64,000 bases of DNA, taken from the NCBI RefSeq assembly GCF_001885215.1, contig NZ_CP018091.1:558001-622000 (forward strand). The letters are read 5' to 3'. The stretch comes from Synechococcus sp. SynAce01 (GTDB taxonomy: Bacteria; Cyanobacteriota; Cyanobacteriia; PCC-6307; Cyanobiaceae). Under the pieces are notes generated by a model that was given only the letters and a program-made list of their open reading frames with translations, was not told the DNA's origin and made no database searches. Shown here piece after piece: positions 36,199 to 44,495 of the stretch. The position numbers and the translations under genes were made by a program. Within the stretch, counting starts at the first letter, position 1; each line of letters starts with the position of its first letter.

Positions 36199-37269
36199 AT
36201 GCAGGTGCTGCCCCCCTCCCAGCTCAGGCTCAGCCGCCGCCAGCTGCTGCGCTGGGGCGCCATCGGTGGGCTCGGCCTGATGGGCTCCTGCGCCAGGCCG
36301 AGCTCAGCCCAGCTGCTCTACAGCAGCGGTCAGATGCCAGCGGCCTGGTTGAAGCGGTTGCCGGATCCCTGGCGCGGCGAGGCCAAGGAGGGGCCCGGCG
36401 AGCTGCTCAGCCAGCTCTCCAGCGCCGATCTGCTGCAGTGGCCGGAGGGGTGGATTGGCGATCTCAGCGGCGAGCAGCTGCAGCCCTTTGCTCCGCCTGA
36501 CACCCCCGAGGCCACCAGGCTGTTTGCCGATCTGGCCCCCTTCGCAGGGCCGATCAGCCATCTGTTCGGCGATCCGGCCGCTGCACCGATCGCCTATCCC
36601 TGGGCCTTCGGCACCTGGTGGTTGGTGCTGCGCAACCGTCAGGACCTGGCCGAACGCCGCGCCGAGGGCTGGTCTCTGCTCCTGGATGCCAGCCTCAAGG
36701 GCCTGCTCGTGCTGCCCTCCAGCCCCCGGGTGGTGATTGAGCTCTGCCTGCGCCAACTGGGCCTGGCCAGCCAAGACGAGGGCGCCCTGGCTGATCCGCG
36801 CTTGCTGCCCCAGCTGCGCCGGTTGCGCGGCCAGGCCCTGGCCTTCGATGAACGCGATGGCCTCAACCTGCTGTTGCGGGGCAAGGCTGAAGCGGCCGTG
36901 GTGGCCAGTCAGCGGCTTTTGCCTTTGCTGCGCAGTGATCTGCGCCTGACGGCCCTGCTGCCGGCCAGTGGCTCACCGCTGTGGTGGAACCTGCTGCTGC
37001 GGCCGGCCCGCAGCCGCGAACCGGCGCCCTTGGCCTGGCTTCAACAAGCTCGCGAGCCCGCCCTGCTCAGCCGGCTGCTGGCTGCGGGTTGGGTGCCACC
37101 GCTGCAGCGCCAGGCCCTGGCTGCAGCTTTGCAGAGCTGGCCCCAACCCATCGCCTCGCTCCTGTACCCGGAGCCGGCGGTGCTGGCCAACTGCAACAGC
37201 CTCTCCCCGCTCAGGGGCGAAGCGCGTGCCCGCTACCAGACGCTCTGGGACCAGGCCGCTCCGGCTTGA
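36199..37269 (+). CDS. Tat-exported solute-binding-like protein (PotD-like)
   Basis: The 356-residue protein starts with a twin-arginine signal, LRLSRRQLLRWGAIGGLGL, ending in a lipobox-like MGSC, so it is probably a Tat-exported lipoprotein. The mature part resembles periplasmic binding proteins of the polyamine type: YPWAFGTWWLVLRNRQDL, a hinge-like LLVLPSSPRVVIELCL, and a C-terminal EPAVLANCNSLSPL. No permease or ATPase adjoins it. The ATG at 36199 was chosen; the frame is open to 36151. Polyamine binding is an inference only. Confidence 0.75.
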   Translation: MQVLPPSQLRLSRRQLLRWGAIGGLGLMGSCARPSSAQLLYSSGQMPAAWLKRLPDPWRGEAKEGPGELLSQLSSADLLQWPEGWIGDLSGEQLQPFAPPDTPEATRLFADLAPFAGPISHLFGDPAAAPIAYPWAFGTWWLVLRNRQDLAERRAEGWSLLLDASLKGLLVLPSSPRVVIELCLRQLGLASQDEGALADPRLLPQLRRLRGQALAFDERDGLNLLLRGKAEAAVVASQRLLPLLRSDLRLTALLPASGSPLWWNLLLRPARSREPAPLAWLQQAREPALLSRLLAAGWVPPLQRQALAAALQSWPQPIASLLYPEPAVLANCNSLSPLRGEARARYQTLWDQAAPA

Positions 37270-37290
37270 GCGCAACCCACGCCTGAACCC

Positions 37291-38430
37291 CTAGCCCCAG
37301 AGCCGGCGCCGCGGTGGTGCCGCCAGCAGGGCGTGGGTGTGGGCGAGCAGATCAGGAATCGCCAGGCCATGGGGACAGCGGGGCAGGCAGGCGCCGCAAC
37401 GCTCACAGGCCCTGGCATCGAGCTGTTCCCACCAGTGGCCCGCCCGGCCGATCAGGTTGTAGCGCTCGGTGGCAAAAGCCTCCATGCCATGGCCGAGCGC
37501 CAGGTTGCGCAGGCGCAGCAGTTCGGGAATCGGCACGGCCTGCGGGCAGGGCAGGCAGGCGCGGCACTGGCCGCAACGGCCTGGGCCGAGGCGCCGGGCC
37601 GCCGCGGCGGCAAGCCGTTCGAGAGCCTCCGTTTCAAGCCGTGTGCGCGTGCCATCGGCGGCGGCGAGACGCTCGGCCCAGGCCAGATCACCTGGCTGGG
37701 CGGCCCCGAGGCTGAGGGTGCTGATCCCTTCGCTGATCAAAAAGCGATAGGCCAGCTCCAGGGGAGCCAAAGGGGCGCAGTCGGCGCTGAGTTCCGGCGG
37801 TGGGTCGTAGAGACGCCCGCCCTTGTCTGCAGGGGAGATCGCCATCACGCCAAGGCCGGCGGCGAGGGCCCGGCGGGCCAAGGGCAGGCGCTCCTGATCA
37901 AAGAGATGGAGATGAAGGCTGCAGAAACCGAAGCAACCGCTGCCCAGGGCCGCTTCGATCAGTCCGCTGCTGCCATGGCTGCTGAAGCCCAGTTGGCCCA
38001 CCAGCCCTTCGCTGATCGCCCAGTCGAGCAGCTCCTTGCCCTCCCCCTCTAGGGCCCAGTCGAGATGCTCGGGCCGGTTGAGGCCATGCACCGCCAGGTT
38101 GTCGAGCCGCTCCACCCCCAGGCGCCTGAGGCAGGCCCGCAGCTGCTGGCGGCCTTCGATCAGGCCCACACCAGGCAGGATCTTGCTGGTGATCACCAGC
38201 TGGTCGCGGCGGAGCGCCAGCTTGGCCATCGCCTCGCCCAGGTAGGCCTCGGCCGGTCCGTAGGCGGGTGCGGTTTCGAGATGGTTGATGCCGCAGGCGA
38301 AGGCGGCGGCCAGCACCCGCTCCATCTGAGCGGCGGAATCAACCGCCCGCATTGTGCCCAACGTGAACAGCGAGACAGCCGGCCCTCGGCCAAAGGGCCG
38401 CCGGGCGGGCGCTTGCTCAGCGGGGGGCAC
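37291..38430 (-). CDS. Aldo/keto reductase with C-terminal 4Fe-4S domain
   Basis: The product has an aldo/keto reductase TIM barrel with LFTLGTMRAVD, ETAPAYGPAEAYLGEA (catalytic tyrosine), VITSKILPG and VHGLNRPEHL, and a C-terminal ferredoxin-like part with two clusters, CGQCRACLPCPQ and CERCGACLPRCPHG. The cysteine spacing suits iron-sulfur clusters, so electrons may come from ferredoxin rather than, or besides, NADPH. I chose the GTG at 38430; the open frame to 38535 adds an arginine/proline-rich stretch overlapping the nuclease gene by 119 bases. The substrate is unknown. Confidence 0.87.
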   Translation of the reverse strand: MPPAEQAPARRPFGRGPAVSLFTLGTMRAVDSAAQMERVLAAAFACGINHLETAPAYGPAEAYLGEAMAKLALRRDQLVITSKILPGVGLIEGRQQLRACLRRLGVERLDNLAVHGLNRPEHLDWALEGEGKELLDWAISEGLVGQLGFSSHGSSGLIEAALGSGCFGFCSLHLHLFDQERLPLARRALAAGLGVMAISPADKGGRLYDPPPELSADCAPLAPLELAYRFLISEGISTLSLGAAQPGDLAWAERLAAADGTRTRLETEALERLAAAAARRLGPGRCGQCRACLPCPQAVPIPELLRLRNLALGHGMEAFATERYNLIGRAGHWWEQLDARACERCGACLPRCPHGLAIPDLLAHTHALLAAPPRRRLWG

Positions 38431-39013
38431 CGGACGGGTCGCCAGGGGGCGCCGTTGGAGGGGGAGGGCCGGGCTCCTCCGGATCGCCACCGGGCTCGGG
38501 CTTGCCATCCGCCTGGCGCTGGGCAAGGCGGACATTGCGGATCAGTTCGGCCGGGCTGAGCTGATCGAGAAAGCGGCGAAAATCCTCCTGATCCTCCGCA
38601 TCGGCCTCGGCATCGACCGGGATCGAGGCATCGGCCACCACCTCCTCCAGCATCCAGATGCTGGAGGAGGTGCGCAGGGCCAGGGCGATGGCATCGCTGG
38701 GGCGGCAGTCGATCTCAGTGGGCTCACCAGCGGGCGAGGTGAGTTTGAGAACGGCGCGGAAGGTGCTGTCTTCGATGGCATGGATGATCACCCGCTCCAG
38801 CCGCAAACCACCGGCCGCCAGCAGGGTGGCCATCAGATCGTGGCTGAGCGGGCGGGGGGGTGGCTCGCCTCCCAGGCCGGCCAGGATGTTCTGGGCCTGG
38901 GCCTGGTCGATCCAGATCGGCACCTGGCGCCGGCCGCAGGGATCGCGGAGCAGCACGATCGGGCTGCGACTGGCCGCGTCGAGGGCGATGCCGAGAACGC
39001 GCATTTCCACCAT
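38417..39013 (-). CDS. Bifunctional nuclease family protein (DUF151)
   Basis: The 198-residue protein begins MVEMRVLGIALDAASRSPIV, typical of the DUF151/bifunctional nuclease family, with RRQVPIWIDQAQAQNI, then SHDLMATLLAAGG and RPSDAIALALRTSSSIWM. Plant members show DNase/RNase activity, but the bacterial role is unclear. The C-terminal ~35 residues form a proline/glycine-rich tail. The aldo/keto reductase gene follows on the same strand with a short overlap. Divergent from ribE, with 53 bases between. Confidence 0.92.
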   Translation of the reverse strand: MVEMRVLGIALDAASRSPIVLLRDPCGRRQVPIWIDQAQAQNILAGLGGEPPPRPLSHDLMATLLAAGGLRLERVIIHAIEDSTFRAVLKLTSPAGEPTEIDCRPSDAIALALRTSSSIWMLEEVVADASIPVDAEADAEDQEDFRRFLDQLSPAELIRNVRLAQRQADGKPEPGGDPEEPGPPPPTAPPGDPSGAPR

Positions 39014-39066
39014 GGCCTTGCTGCGCCTGACCGTTGTCCATTATGGGCAGGAGCTCCAGGCCGACG

Positions 39067-39729
39067 ATGTTCACAGGGTTGGTCCAGGCCGTGGGGCGAT
39101 TGCGGCGCCAGCCCAAAGGCGTGCTGGTGGAGGGGCTGGGCCGTCACTTCGCCATTGCCCTGGGCGACAGCGTCGCTGTCGACGGCGTCTGCCTGACCGT
39201 TGCTGAACTGCACAGCGATGGCTTCCGCGCCGATGTCAGCGAGGAGACCCTCAACCGCAGCACCCTGGCCACCAAGGCGGCTGCGGGCGCGCCGGTGAAT
39301 CTCGAGCCGGCCCTGCGCCTCGCCGACCGGCTCGGTGGTCACCTGGTCAGCGGCCATGTCGACGGGCTCGCCCATGTGGTCGCCATCAGCCAGCAACCGG
39401 CCTCCTGGAGGCTGGAGCTGCAATGGCAGGATCCGGCCTATGGCCGCTACATCTGCGACAAGGCCAGCGTGGCCGTCGATGGCATCAGCTTGACGGTGGC
39501 GGGATCCAGCGGGGCCGGGGAGCGGTTCTGGATCGCCGTGATCCCGCTCACCTGGACCAGCACCACATTGCGACAGCGCCGGGTGGGCGATGCGGTCAAT
39601 CTGGAGGCCGACCTGCTGGCCAAATACACCGAGCGGTTGCTGGCGGCAACAAGCGCCCCAGGCGGGGGAACTCCGCCGCCCATGGCCGGGATCGATGGCT
39701 CATGGCTGGCCGAACACGGCTGGGCCTAG
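39067..39729 (+). CDS. ribE: Riboflavin synthase, alpha subunit
   Basis: This enzyme dismutates two 6,7-dimethyl-8-ribityllumazines to riboflavin. The 220-residue protein starts MFTGLVQAVGRL, the family hallmark, and has two similar lumazine-binding barrels: GDSVAVDGVCLTV in the first and KASVAVDGISLTVAG in the second, with GGHLVSGHVDG. I chose the ATG at 39067; the frame is open to 39034. No FMN riboswitch is seen in the short upstream gap. Confidence 0.96.
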   Translation: MFTGLVQAVGRLRRQPKGVLVEGLGRHFAIALGDSVAVDGVCLTVAELHSDGFRADVSEETLNRSTLATKAAAGAPVNLEPALRLADRLGGHLVSGHVDGLAHVVAISQQPASWRLELQWQDPAYGRYICDKASVAVDGISLTVAGSSGAGERFWIAVIPLTWTSTTLRQRRVGDAVNLEADLLAKYTERLLAATSAPGGGTPPPMAGIDGSWLAEHGWA

Positions 39730-39756
39730 CGTTGAAGCCGTGATTGTTCGGGATCG

Positions 39757-40392
39757 ATGAGCATGACGGGGGAGCACGCACCGATCGCCGCCCTGCGCAC
39801 CTTCACCATCGCCGAGGGGATCGTGATGATCGTGCTCGGCAGCCTGGCCCTGATCTTTCCGGTGGTGGCCTCCTTCTGGGTCACGGCCGTTGTGGCGCTC
39901 GCCTTTCTGGTGGGAGGGATCGTCGGCCTCGTCGACAACCTCTACCGCGCCAGGCATCTGAGCCGCCGGCATGCCTTCGCTCGGCTGGTGGTCTCGACCC
40001 TGTTCCTGGTCACCGGCGCCTGGATGATCAGCCAATTCCGTGGCGGCCTTGGCAATGCGGCTTCCCAGGTAGCTTCGCTGGCCTTGGCGATCGGGGTGGT
40101 CTTTGTGATCGAGGGCTTGGTGGCCATTGCTGTTGCCGCCAGCCACAAGCAGGCCGTGGGTCGGGGCTGGGGACTGGCCAACGGCCTGATCACCCTGCTG
40201 CTCGGCGTCTTGATCCTGACGATGAAGTTCTGGAGTCAGCTCTCAGTGATCGGCGTGCTCGTTGGCGTGAGCTTCCTGTTCAGCGGCATCGACCTGCTCG
40301 CCTTCAGTGCCCATCTCCATGGTCCTGGAGATGGCAAAGACTCAGCCCCATCCGCCCTACGCGAAACCAACGAAGCCAACCCCAGGACCTGA
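39757..40392 (+). CDS. HdeD-family (DUF308) membrane protein
   Basis: The 211-residue protein has six hydrophobic segments arranged in three hairpins (TIAEGIVMIVLGSLALIFP, FWVTAVVALAFLVGGIVGL, LVVSTLFLVTGAWMI and further), the DUF308/HdeD pattern. In enterobacteria HdeD contributes to acid resistance at high cell density; the role here is unknown. The hydrophilic C-terminal tail is about 25 residues. It follows ribE by 27 bases and is convergent with the cyAbrB gene. Confidence 0.86.
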   Translation: MSMTGEHAPIAALRTFTIAEGIVMIVLGSLALIFPVVASFWVTAVVALAFLVGGIVGLVDNLYRARHLSRRHAFARLVVSTLFLVTGAWMISQFRGGLGNAASQVASLALAIGVVFVIEGLVAIAVAASHKQAVGRGWGLANGLITLLLGVLILTMKFWSQLSVIGVLVGVSFLFSGIDLLAFSAHLHGPGDGKDSAPSALRETNEANPRT

Positions 40393-40424
40393 TTGGCACT
40401 GGCAACAGCGAAGCGAAAGGCCGG

Positions 40425-40802
40425 TTAGGGCAGTTCCGGCTCGTCGTTGAGGGGGAGCAACCAGATCGAACCGGTTTCCGCGTGGATCTGGATCTGAAAC
40501 TCCTGGCCGGGCTCGAGCCCCATGCGGCGGGTGTAGGCGTTGCCGATCATCAAGTTGCCATTGCCATGCACCCGGGTGCGGAATTCAGCCTGGCGTCCCT
40601 TGCTGCCACTGCCCTGGCCATGGCTTGCCTGGGCGTTGTTGCCGCCGAGACGGTAACCCTTGGCTTCCACCAAGGCCCGGTAGAAACCCTTCTTCAGTAG
40701 ACGCCCACCTGGGCTGACATAGCCACAGGCTCTGGCAATCTCATCTTCTGAACAACTGCTGAGGGTTCTCGCCTTCTCAAGCAGGGCCTTTCCCACAAGC
40801 AT
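40425..40802 (-). CDS. cyAbrB-type transcriptional regulator
   Basis: The 125-residue protein is a cyanobacterial AbrB-like regulator. It has the N-terminal ALLEKARTLSSCSEDEIARACGY, with KGFYRALVEAKG, and a C-terminal AbrB beta-barrel: VHGNGNLMIGNAYTRRMGL, then PGQEFQIQI. These proteins bind DNA widely and influence carbon/nitrogen balance and hydrogenase expression. The start ATG at 40802 is followed by LVGKALLEK, a segment duplicated upstream (see the repeat entry), so regulation through the leader is possible. Confidence 0.9.
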   Translation of the reverse strand: MLVGKALLEKARTLSSCSEDEIARACGYVSPGGRLLKKGFYRALVEAKGYRLGGNNAQASHGQGSGSKGRQAEFRTRVHGNGNLMIGNAYTRRMGLEPGQEFQIQIHAETGSIWLLPLNDEPELP

Positions 40803-40884
40803 CGCTTTTCAGTCCAGCAAGGCTTTTCCCTCTACCAAGGCTCTTAACTCCAGCAAGAATTTTCCTTCTGGAATGGGTGGGGCG
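40777..40884. repeat. Degenerate 36-bp tandem repeat spanning the cyAbrB start
   Basis: Three copies of a 36-base unit start at 40777, 40813 and 40849. The best-conserved part on the plus strand is TCCAGCAAGGCTTTTCC. The copy at 40777 lies inside the cyAbrB coding sequence (encoding GKALLEK); the other two lie upstream. Read on minus in the same frame they would encode EGKALLD and EGKFLLE, ended by a TGA just before the ATG. Confidence 0.8.
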
Positions 40885-40999
40885 GGATGATGGCGTCCAA
40901 CGCGATGGCCTGACTTTAGGCCGGTCTCGAAGCAGATGACTGCTCGGTGGATGGGGAGCTATGCAGGACCTCAGCGTCCCGGAGAAGCCGCTGACAGGA

Positions 41000-41677
41000 T
41001 TAAAGGATATAGAGGATGCCGAAGAGAATCAACCAGATCACATCCACGAAGTGCCAATAGAGTTCGGCTGCTTCGACGCCGAAATGGTGCTCAGGTGTGA
41101 AGTGACCCGGCTTGCGTGCCTGCCACCAGACAATCAGGATCATCATGGCGCCCAGGGACACGTGCAGCCCGTGGAAACCCGTGAGGGCATAAAAGGTGCT
41201 GGCGTAGAGGTTGTCGGTGAGGCCGAAGGGCAGTGAAAAATATTCGACCATCTGACCAGCCAGGAAGGCCACCCCAAGGGCCGCCGTCAGCAGCAGCCAG
41301 CGGCGGAAGGCAGATGGCCTGTCCTGCTTCAGTTCGCTGGCGGCACGGTGGAACGTGAAACTGCTCGCCACAAGCAGGGCGGTGTTGATCGTGGGCAACA
41401 CCAGTTCCAGTTCGTAGATCGCTCCCAGTGGCAGGGGATTCACCGCCCGAAACGTGAGGTAAGCGGCAAAGAATCCGGCGAAGGTCATTCCATCGGCCAC
41501 CAGGAAAGTGGTCAGGCCGAACATGCGCACGTCGCGATGGCCTTCCTCGTCCTCCTCAGCGGGCAGTGAAGCTGGGGACTCAACGATGCTGGCAGCAACG
41601 GTTGCGGAGGTCAAGGTTTCTGTCGCCACAGCGGCAGCACTTGATGACGGTTCGGGGCGGGGTGTCAGGGCGGCCAT
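41000..41677 (-). CDS. ctaE: Cytochrome c oxidase subunit III
   Basis: This is the third subunit of the aa3-type terminal oxidase. From ATG 41677 it has 225 residues with an alanine/serine-rich N-terminus, then VRMFGLTTFLVADGMTFAGFF and further helices including HGLHVSLGAMMILIVWW, and ends HFVDVIWLILFGILYIL, the conserved subunit III finish. The frame is open 21 codons upstream into the ctaD stop region. It is last in the ctaC-ctaD-ctaE operon. The ~200 bases beyond it contain the cyAbrB leader repeats. Confidence 0.95.
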   Translation of the reverse strand: MAALTPRPEPSSSAAAVATETLTSATVAASIVESPASLPAEEDEEGHRDVRMFGLTTFLVADGMTFAGFFAAYLTFRAVNPLPLGAIYELELVLPTINTALLVASSFTFHRAASELKQDRPSAFRRWLLLTAALGVAFLAGQMVEYFSLPFGLTDNLYASTFYALTGFHGLHVSLGAMMILIVWWQARKPGHFTPEHHFGVEAAELYWHFVDVIWLILFGILYIL

Positions 41678-41736
41678 GGTGTGGGTCTGGGCGAATCGAC
41701 AATCGGGGAAGCAGCGAGGTGGGGCAAGCCCCTGGA

Positions 41737-43416
41737 TCATCGACCCCGAGACCAGAGCTGTTGGCCCGTGGTGGACTTGAGGTCGATCTGGTCTTCAGCG
41801 ACGCCGTAGCCGTAGGGGTGGGTCACCAACGGCGCAGGGCCGATCCAGTTCTCCACCGGTGGAGGAGAACTGGTCAACCATTCCGGAGTCAACGCCCTCC
41901 AGGGGTTGTCACCAGCCACCGGGCCGGCGAAGGCACTCCAGGCCACATTGATTAGGAATGGAAGGGTGCTGATCGCCATCAGCAGGGCTCCCACACTGCT
42001 GACCTGGTTCAACATGGTGAACTGCGGGTCGTACTCAGCCACGCGGCGGGGCATGCCATTGAGGCCAAGCCAGTGCTGGGGGGCAAAGCAGAGGTTGAAA
42101 CCAATGAAGGTGAGCGCAAAGTGCAGGCGGCCCAGGTGTTCGTTCAGCATCCGGCCCGTGAACTTGGGGAACCAGTGATAAATCGATCCAAACACGACGA
42201 AGACGGTTCCGCCATAGACGATGTAGTGAAAATGCCCGACAACGAAGTAGGTGTCGTGGACATGAATATCGAAGGGGACCTGGGCCAGTGCCACCCCGGT
42301 GATGCCACCGAAAACGAAGTGAACGATGAAGGCACAGCTGAACAACATGGCGCTGTTCAGTGCGATTTTGCCGCCCCAAAGTGTGGCGAGCCAGTTAAAG
42401 AATTTGATGCCGGTTGGTACGGCGATGAAGGCCGTGGCAATCGTGAAAAACAGGCGCATCCAGGGGGGCGTACCGCTGGTGAACATGTGATGGGCCCAGA
42501 CGATCAAGCCGAGGAAAACAATCCCAAGAATGGAGTACACCATCGTGGTGTAGCCGAACAGGGGCTTGCGGGCATGAACCGGCAGAATTTCACTGACCAG
42601 CCCAAAGGCCGGAAGAACCATGATGTAAACCGCCGGGTGGGAATAGAACCAGAAAAGGTGTTGATACACCACCGCATTGCCTCCCAAGGCCGGGTTGAAG
42701 AATCCGGTGTGGGCGATGATGTCGAAACTGAGCAACACCAGCGTTCCTGCTAGCACCGGTGTGGCGAGAACCACAAGGAAACTGGTGCCCAGCATCGCCC
42801 AGCAGTACATGGGCAGTTGCATCATCTTCAGCCCCGGGCGACGCAGCTTCAAGATGGTGGCAATGAAGTTGATGCCCCCAAAAATGGAACTACCGCCCAG
42901 GAGCAACACACTCAAGATCCAAACCACTTGGCCGGCAGCGGGAGTGGTGAGGCTGAGCGGCGGATAGGCCGTCCAACCGGACTGGGCCGCACCGGCAATG
43001 AAGTAACTGGCAATCAGCAAAAAACCAGCCGGTGGAATCATCCAGAAAGCCACCGCATTGAGCCGGGGAAACGCCATGTCCCGGGCTCCTACATAAAAAG
43101 GAATCAGATAATTACCGAAGGCTCCATTCACCACAGGCACGATCCACAAAAAAATCATCACCGTGCCATGCAGGGTGAGCATTTCGTTGTAGGTTTCCCT
43201 GGGAACAAAATCGGATATCGGACTCAACAATTCCACCCGAATCACGCCGGCCAGGGCGCCTCCCACCAGATAGAAAAAGAACCCGGTCACCATGTATTGC
43301 AGACCGATCACTTTGTGATCGAGGCTGAAGCTGAGATAACGAAGCCAGCCTTGCGGCTGTAACCCCGGAGGGAGGCTTTGCGGTTGGGAAGTCTGGGGGG
43401 GGAAAGCCAGGGTCAT
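41737..43416 (-). CDS. ctaD: Cytochrome c oxidase subunit I
   Basis: The catalytic subunit carries heme a and the heme a3-CuB centre. The 559-residue protein has twelve helices, with the heme a ligand region LTLHGTVMIFLWIVP, the CuB histidine and cross-linked tyrosine in FWFYSHPAVYIMVLPAFG, the two CuB histidines in VWAHHMFTSG, and VGHFHYIVYGG for the heme a3 and heme a histidines. All key residues are present. It ends 60 bases before ctaE and starts 51 bases after ctaC. Confidence 0.97.
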   Translation of the reverse strand: MTLAFPPQTSQPQSLPPGLQPQGWLRYLSFSLDHKVIGLQYMVTGFFFYLVGGALAGVIRVELLSPISDFVPRETYNEMLTLHGTVMIFLWIVPVVNGAFGNYLIPFYVGARDMAFPRLNAVAFWMIPPAGFLLIASYFIAGAAQSGWTAYPPLSLTTPAAGQVVWILSVLLLGGSSIFGGINFIATILKLRRPGLKMMQLPMYCWAMLGTSFLVVLATPVLAGTLVLLSFDIIAHTGFFNPALGGNAVVYQHLFWFYSHPAVYIMVLPAFGLVSEILPVHARKPLFGYTTMVYSILGIVFLGLIVWAHHMFTSGTPPWMRLFFTIATAFIAVPTGIKFFNWLATLWGGKIALNSAMLFSCAFIVHFVFGGITGVALAQVPFDIHVHDTYFVVGHFHYIVYGGTVFVVFGSIYHWFPKFTGRMLNEHLGRLHFALTFIGFNLCFAPQHWLGLNGMPRRVAEYDPQFTMLNQVSSVGALLMAISTLPFLINVAWSAFAGPVAGDNPWRALTPEWLTSSPPPVENWIGPAPLVTHPYGYGVAEDQIDLKSTTGQQLWSRGR

Positions 43417-43467
43417 CGCCAGGGGGGCATGGGGTTGAAGGGAATCAAAAACGCTCTGGAGCCGACC

Positions 43468-44349
43468 TCAGCCGGTGGGAGCTCCGGCTGCCGAGGCCAC
43501 CGTTGCCGGAAGGTTGGAATCCAGCCAACGATCGAAGGCCTCCGGCTCGTGGACCACCACGGTGGAACGCATCCCGCCGTGGTACGGGCCGCAGAGTTCG
43601 GCGCAGATGATCGGATACCGGCCCGGCAGGGTGGGGGTAAAGGTCAACACGGTTGGCTGCCCGGGGATCACGTCCTGCTTCAGGCGGAACTCAGGCACCC
43701 AGAAGGCATGGATCACATCGCGCGCCTCCATCCGCAACTCCACCGTCTGGCCGCTTTTGACGTGAAGTTCGCCGCTGATGAAGTCGCCTTCGGGGTAATG
43801 GAAAAGGAAGGCGAACTGAAGAGCCGTTACATCGACAGGCAAGACGCCGATGCTTCCACCAGAAGCAGCACCGATTCCTCCCCAGAGGCGGGGGGTTCCA
43901 GCCTCTCCTTCTGATGACCGGACACTGGCTTGAGCGACTGGAGAGTCCATCGTCCCATGCATGGAATGGGGATCGGCGAGGGGGATCATGCCGCCCATCC
44001 GGTCATAGATGTCGTAGCTGTAGATGCCGACAAACAACACCACGATTGCGGGGATGGCGGTCCAGAAGATTTCAAGCTGAAGATTTCCTTCCACAGCCAC
44101 ACCATCACCAGAATCACCATCCCGCCGCCTGAAACGCACCAGGCTGAAGATCAACAGGCCAAGAATTCCTAGAAAAAGGATTGTGCCGATCGTGAAAAGT
44201 ACGGCGAAGAGTTCGTCATACAAAGGGGCGTTCGAACTGGCGGCTGCTGGCAGGAGGTTGATATTCTGGCCAACCCAAAGCCCTGCCAAGACGAGGATCA
44301 TGCCCACCACCAAGGTGAGAATGGCGGAGGGTATGGGCACGGACCGCAT
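43468..44349 (-). CDS. ctaC: Cytochrome c oxidase subunit II
   Basis: Subunit II receives electrons from cytochrome c or plastocyanin at a CuA centre on the outer face. From ATG 44349 the 293-residue protein has an N-terminal hydrophobic helix (ILTLVVGMILVLAGLWVG), a second helix (ELFAVLFTIGTILFLGILGL), and a cupredoxin domain with VIHAFWVPEF and the CuA ligands in CAELCGPYHGGM. A glycine/serine-rich insertion (RLWGGIGAASGGSIG) lies before the domain. The frame is open upstream to 44442. Confidence 0.96.
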   Translation of the reverse strand: MRSVPIPSAILTLVVGMILVLAGLWVGQNINLLPAAASSNAPLYDELFAVLFTIGTILFLGILGLLIFSLVRFRRRDGDSGDGVAVEGNLQLEIFWTAIPAIVVLFVGIYSYDIYDRMGGMIPLADPHSMHGTMDSPVAQASVRSSEGEAGTPRLWGGIGAASGGSIGVLPVDVTALQFAFLFHYPEGDFISGELHVKSGQTVELRMEARDVIHAFWVPEFRLKQDVIPGQPTVLTFTPTLPGRYPIICAELCGPYHGGMRSTVVVHEPEAFDRWLDSNLPATVASAAGAPTG

Positions 44350-44495
44350 GTCGCTGGATTCCCACCTTATGGGGATCGAGGATCCGGCAAGGGCCATTGG
44401 CGCAAACCACTTATCAACTCCGATCCAAGTGCGCGATTCCACACAGGGGCTGCCCCTGTAGAGCCCAGTCCAGGCAACGGACTTCAGGGTGAAGC

